This document shows, piece by piece, positions 5,175-7,937 of a stretch of DNA of 7,937 nucleotides (position 1 is the stretch's first letter; every line of letters begins with the position of its first letter). Source of the stretch: an uncultured Mobiluncus sp. (GTDB lineage: Bacteria > Actinomycetota > Actinomycetes > Actinomycetales > Actinomycetaceae); contig NZ_CAMYBV010000032.1 in assembly GCF_947254095.1 (NCBI RefSeq), positions 1 to 7,937 on the forward strand, given 5' to 3'. The notes below the pieces were generated by a model. The model was not told the origin of the DNA and ran no database searches. It saw only the letters and a list, made by a program, of their open reading frames with translations. The position numbers and the translations under genes are program-made.

Positions 5175-5503
5175 TGGAACCGGACGACAAGAAGCCAGAG
5201 GACTTGATTCGGCGCCGCGACCATGCCCAGGCCGTGGCCGACCGGATGGTGGAGCGCGCCCTGTGGATTATCAACTTGGATAATCAAGGCGCGTCGGTGA
5301 GCCCGGAAACCCGCGATGAGCTGGTCGGTGAGACGACGGATATGCTGCTGGAATGGGCTTATGAGGTCGGGGAAGATTCTTTCCGGGCCGGGGAGTTCAA
5401 AGGGCGTTCCGGGGCGGCGGGGGAAAACAAGCCCTATCCGTCCTCGCCCGCGAAAGCTAATCCGCAGCGGTTGGGGCGCCGCGACTATTTGTTAGACGAG
5501 TAG
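5174..5503 (+). CDS. Small acidic protein of unknown function, coupled to trpS
   Basis: I do not recognise this protein of 109 residues. ATG 5174-5176 overlaps the trpS stop in TGATG; a GTG at 5171 would add one residue. The overlap suggests translational coupling. Residues 1-75 are acidic and probably helical, with EDLIRRRDHAQ, a VERALWIINLDN stretch and ETTDMLLEWAYEVGED. Residues 78-109 are Gly/Ala/Pro/Lys-rich and probably disordered, ending in RRDYLLDE. There is no signal peptide, membrane segment, cysteine or zinc motif, so it is likely cytosolic. The consistent reading frame, high third-position G+C and operon position support a real gene. Its tie to trpS may be only transcriptional. 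Confidence 0.75.
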   Translation: MEPDDKKPEDLIRRRDHAQAVADRMVERALWIINLDNQGASVSPETRDELVGETTDMLLEWAYEVGEDSFRAGEFKGRSGAAGENKPYPSSPAKANPQRLGRRDYLLDE

Positions 5504-5715
5504 GCGCATTCACCAGGGCGGGTCACGAGCGCGTCCGGCGGCTCGCCGGTCACGTCACGAGGGTCGGTCACGTCACCAGCGACCCGACCTCACTTGTGCG
5601 TTGACCCTGAGGGGTGCGTTTGCGGCCGTTCGCCGCACAAGGCCGTACGTCACCACTACACCGCAGGTCACACCGACCTTACGCGCCACACCCCGGCGCA
5701 CCCCGACGCAACGCC
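5504..5715. other. Convergent spacer packed with short repeats
   Basis: This region separates the trpS operon from the converging glgX-type gene and has no coding signal. TCACSAG occurs at 5510, 5523, 5555 and 5573. An 18-nt tandem unit beginning GGTCACGTCAC lies at 5548-5565 and 5566-5583 (15 of 18 identical), and further GTCAC copies follow to about 5672. Hairpins include CCGGCG/CGCCGG (5535-5549) and TGCGGC/GCCGCA (5621-5637). No T-run follows any of them, so no intrinsic terminator is visible for either converging gene. Confidence 0.55.
5548..5583 (+). repeat. Two-copy 18-nt tandem repeat
   Basis: Units at 5548-5565 and 5566-5583 share GGTCACGTCAC exactly and match at 15 of 18 positions overall. 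They carry two of the TCACSAG motifs that recur across the window's spacers. Confidence 0.65.
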
Positions 5716-7937
5716 CTAGTGCTTTTGGACTTTGCGCAAGGTGTTAAGCAAATCGATTTTTTCGTCCCCAGAGGGGTTGTCCGGCACTTCGGCAAAGAAA
5801 ATCCGCATCGAGAACGGCGCCATCTTGGACCTCATGCCGCGCACCGTCACGGGCAGCTCAGAAATGACTTCGGCCAAACGAATCCCGGAACCGGGAGTGA
5901 CCCCGACTTCCTCAGCAAACAGCGCGACCGGGTCGTTCGTCTCTTGATGTCGGGCAGAGGGAACAGCGGAGTTCAAACCGGTCAACAGCTGCAACTTTTC
6001 CGCCGCGCCGCCTTCGCGGGCACTCGGATCGGGCCAGGTGGAATCCCACACCAGCCGAAACACGCGGGAACGCGCCCGCGGGGGATTAATCTGGACTTCG
6101 TCTTTGGTCCCGTTAATCATGACCAGCAAATCCACGTCGTCCCAAGGCGCCCCGGAACGCAGCATCTGGAGCACGCGGTTACCCGGATCGTGCCAGGCAC
6201 CAGGGGTCAAATGTTCGCCCTCGCGGTTGTACCACGAGAGATCCTGAAGTTTATCGCCGGCTTGCGGCATTCCGGAGGCAAACGCATCGGGACGCATAAC
6301 CGGGTGCTCGGCGCGCAGACGCAACAGGTAGCGGGCAGTTTCAAACAGCCCCTTTTGCCAAGGTTGCCAACGCCAATCCAACCAGGAAATCGGCCCGTCC
6401 TGACAATAGGCGTTATTGTTGCCGTTCTGTGAGTTCCCGAACTCGTCGCCGGCCAAAATCATGGGGGTGCCGGAACTAATCGCCAGGGTTCCCCACAAGT
6501 TTCGCAAGGTTTTCAGCCGGTTCGTGGCGACTTCGACCATCTGGGCTTGATTCAGCGGGTCGCCGTGAAAAGGTGTCGTGGGATCCATGCGGCTAAACCG
6601 GGGAGAGAAACCCTCACCGGACTGCGGGTCAGGACCGTTTTTCGCGGTAATGCTGGGGAGGTCTTCGTCCCCAAGTTCTTTACCGCTCAACACGTGGCCC
6701 TCGTGGCCGTGGTTCCACGAATTATTGTTGTTCGTCCCGTCCCGATTGCCCTCTAAGTTGGCTTCATTGTGTTTGTGGTCAAAAGTCACCAGGTCGGCCA
6801 GGGTGAAGCCGTCGTGGGCGGCCACAAAGTTGATGGACGCTCCCGGACCGCGGTTATATTCAGCGATGTTGGAACCGTACAGGTCAGCCGACCCGGAGAC
6901 GCGGGTAGCAAGCTCGTGCGGGCCGTGCGCGTGACGCCCGTGGGACAGGGCCGCCGCGTCGGTGAGCCAAAAACCCCTGATGCCGTCGCGGTAGCGGTCA
7001 TTCCAGTCCGCAAAAGGTGAGGGGAAGTTCCCGGTTTGCCACCCGTTTGGACCCATGTCCCACGGCTCGGCGATGAGCTTGCAACCAGCCAGAACCGGGT
7101 CGGTCGCCATGCCCACGAAAGAGGGATGACGAATGGCAAACTGTTCCCGGTTGCGTCCCAAAGTCACCCCCAAGTCGAAACGGAAACCGTCCACCCCGAC
7201 TTCTCCGGCCCAGTACCGCAGCGAATCCAGCAACAGCGCCACCGCCTCGGTAGACGTGAAATCGACCGTGTTGCCACACCCGGTAAAGTCCACCATCTGG
7301 TTGGGATAGCCGTGGTTCCAGAGGTAGTAGCATTGCGGATCCAAGCCACGCAAGCTGAGGGACGGCCCCAGGGTGCCGCCCTCGGCGGTGTGGTTATAAA
7401 CCACGTCCAACAGGACCTCGATACCGGCTTGGTGCAGCAGCGAAACCATGCCGCGGACCTCGTCCAAGACGGCCTGCGGGCCGCGACGCTGGGCGGCTTC
7501 GGTTGCGTAGGTCGGTTCGGGGGCGAAATAGCTCAAAGTCGAGTAGCCCCAATAGTTGCTCAGGTTGCGTTCCGCCAGAAACGGTTCGGGCATCTTGGCA
7601 TGAATCGGCAGCAGCTCAATGGCGGTCACACCCAGGTTTTTCAGGTAATCAATGGTGACCGGGTTCGCCAAGCCGGCATAGGTGCCCTGCAGTTCCGGGG
7701 GAATTCCGGGCAATTGGCGGGTCAAACCTTTGACGTGCGCTTCGTAAATGACGGTGCGTCGCCAAGACGTGCGCGGCCGATCCGCCACCGGGAAAGAATG
7801 AGTGTTCACCACGACCGACAGCGCGTTGTAGTCCGCGGAATCCAGCGGATCCATAGTGAGTTCGCGGGTCACGGGCTTTAGTTCGGCATCGACCTGATGG
7901 GCGTAAAGCTGCGGGCTGAGGACGGGGGGCTGCGTAA
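5716..7937 (-). CDS. glgX: Glycogen debranching enzyme (GlgX/TreX type, GH13), N-terminus outside the window
   Basis: This alpha-1,6-glucosidase removes branch stubs from glycogen after phosphorylase. The frame stays open to the right edge, so the N-terminal carbohydrate-binding domain (CBM48) is cut off. About 739 residues are visible; numbering here begins at an in-frame GTG at 7872, which is internal and not the true start. VIYEAHVKGLT (41-51), DVVYNH (156-161), the nucleophile D233 in DGFRFDLG, the acid/base E269 in LIAEPWD, and D354 in AAHDGFTL form the GH13 catalytic set. GTPMILAGDEFGNSQNGNNN (468-487) is the usual late signature, and MAPFSMRIFFAE closes the C-terminal beta domain. Compared with mycobacterial TreX it has about 45 extra residues at 393-440 and an extra stretch at about 611-668. 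It converges on the trpS operon and no partner glycogen gene is visible. Confidence 0.94.
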   Translation of the reverse strand, partial: TQPPVLSPQLYAHQVDAELKPVTRELTMDPLDSADYNALSVVVNTHSFPVADRPRTSWRRTVIYEAHVKGLTRQLPGIPPELQGTYAGLANPVTIDYLKNLGVTAIELLPIHAKMPEPFLAERNLSNYWGYSTLSYFAPEPTYATEAAQRRGPQAVLDEVRGMVSLLHQAGIEVLLDVVYNHTAEGGTLGPSLSLRGLDPQCYYLWNHGYPNQMVDFTGCGNTVDFTSTEAVALLLDSLRYWAGEVGVDGFRFDLGVTLGRNREQFAIRHPSFVGMATDPVLAGCKLIAEPWDMGPNGWQTGNFPSPFADWNDRYRDGIRGFWLTDAAALSHGRHAHGPHELATRVSGSADLYGSNIAEYNRGPGASINFVAAHDGFTLADLVTFDHKHNEANLEGNRDGTNNNNSWNHGHEGHVLSGKELGDEDLPSITAKNGPDPQSGEGFSPRFSRMDPTTPFHGDPLNQAQMVEVATNRLKTLRNLWGTLAISSGTPMILAGDEFGNSQNGNNNAYCQDGPISWLDWRWQPWQKGLFETARYLLRLRAEHPVMRPDAFASGMPQAGDKLQDLSWYNREGEHLTPGAWHDPGNRVLQMLRSGAPWDDVDLLVMINGTKDEVQINPPRARSRVFRLVWDSTWPDPSAREGGAAEKLQLLTGLNSAVPSARHQETNDPVALFAEEVGVTPGSGIRLAEVISELPVTVRGMRSKMAPFSMRIFFAEVPDNPSGDEKIDLLNTLRKVQKH

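Noticed and set aside
5510..5583. CRISPR-like array from the repeated GTCAC units
   Set aside because: Units are short (7-18 nt), imperfect and unevenly spaced (13, 32, 18 nt), with no regular spacers and no cas genes.
5614..6432. 272-codon plus-strand open frame entering the glgX region
   Set aside because: It lies mostly opposite conserved GH13 sequence, has His/Gln/Arg-rich composition typical of antisense frames, and starts in the repeat spacer without a ribosome site.
7870..7872. GTG as the true start of the debranching enzyme
   Set aside because: The same frame continues without a stop to the right edge, and the family requires an upstream N-terminal domain, so this GTG is internal.
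7036..7881. 281-codon plus-strand open frame opposite glgX
   Set aside because: It is antisense to the GH13 catalytic region (DVVYNH, DGFRFD). The composition is an artefact of GC-rich codons.

Overview
The window looks like chromosomal DNA of a high-G+C Gram-positive actinobacterium, probably in the Actinomyces/Mobiluncus/Varibaculum neighbourhood. That placement is an inference, not a database result. It rests on actinobacterial-type tRNA-Thr(GGT) and tRNA-Met(CAT) sequences, GTG starts, a polytopic VKOR-family oxidoreductase with a long Pro-rich cytoplasmic tail, a TreX/GlgX-type debranching enzyme, and a secreted cell-wall-binding-repeat-2 (CWB2) surface protein. I see no phage, insertion sequence, CRISPR or plasmid signature.

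Layout, left to right. (1) A minus-strand pair: VKOR (267-1178) and, 15 nt downstream, a helix-turn-helix protein (251 to the left edge) that runs out of the window. The second gene starts with GTG and is easily missed. (2) A plus-strand RNA/translation cluster with a clear -35/-10 promoter: tRNA-Thr, tRNA-Met, then rpmG (L33, four-cysteine zinc form), closed by two hairpin terminators. (3) A gene-free, G-rich spacer (1942-2263) with direct and inverted repeats. (4) A minus-strand secreted CWB2 protein (2307-3839) whose third wall-binding repeat is separated from the first two by an Ala/Lys-rich insert with lower G+C. (5) A 195-nt divergent promoter region holding a perfect 16-bp palindrome. 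(6) Plus-strand trpS (4035-5174), coupled through TGATG to a small acidic protein of unknown function. (7) A 212-nt convergent spacer filled with short GTCAC/TCACSAG repeats. (8) A minus-strand glgX-type glycogen debranching enzyme (5716 to the right edge), missing its N-terminus because of the window boundary.

Most genes are housekeeping: translation (tRNAs, L33, TrpRS), storage glucan breakdown (GlgX), oxidative folding of exported proteins (VKOR) and cell-surface display (CWB2 protein). The most interesting material is non-coding: the shared palindrome between the surface protein and trpS, the TCAC(A/G)AG motif that recurs in four spacers, and apparent leaderless starts for VKOR and trpS. 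The split CWB2 architecture, with its only two cysteines in the insert, is the main protein-level oddity. I did not find a convincing new multi-gene system here, and the findings are graded accordingly.
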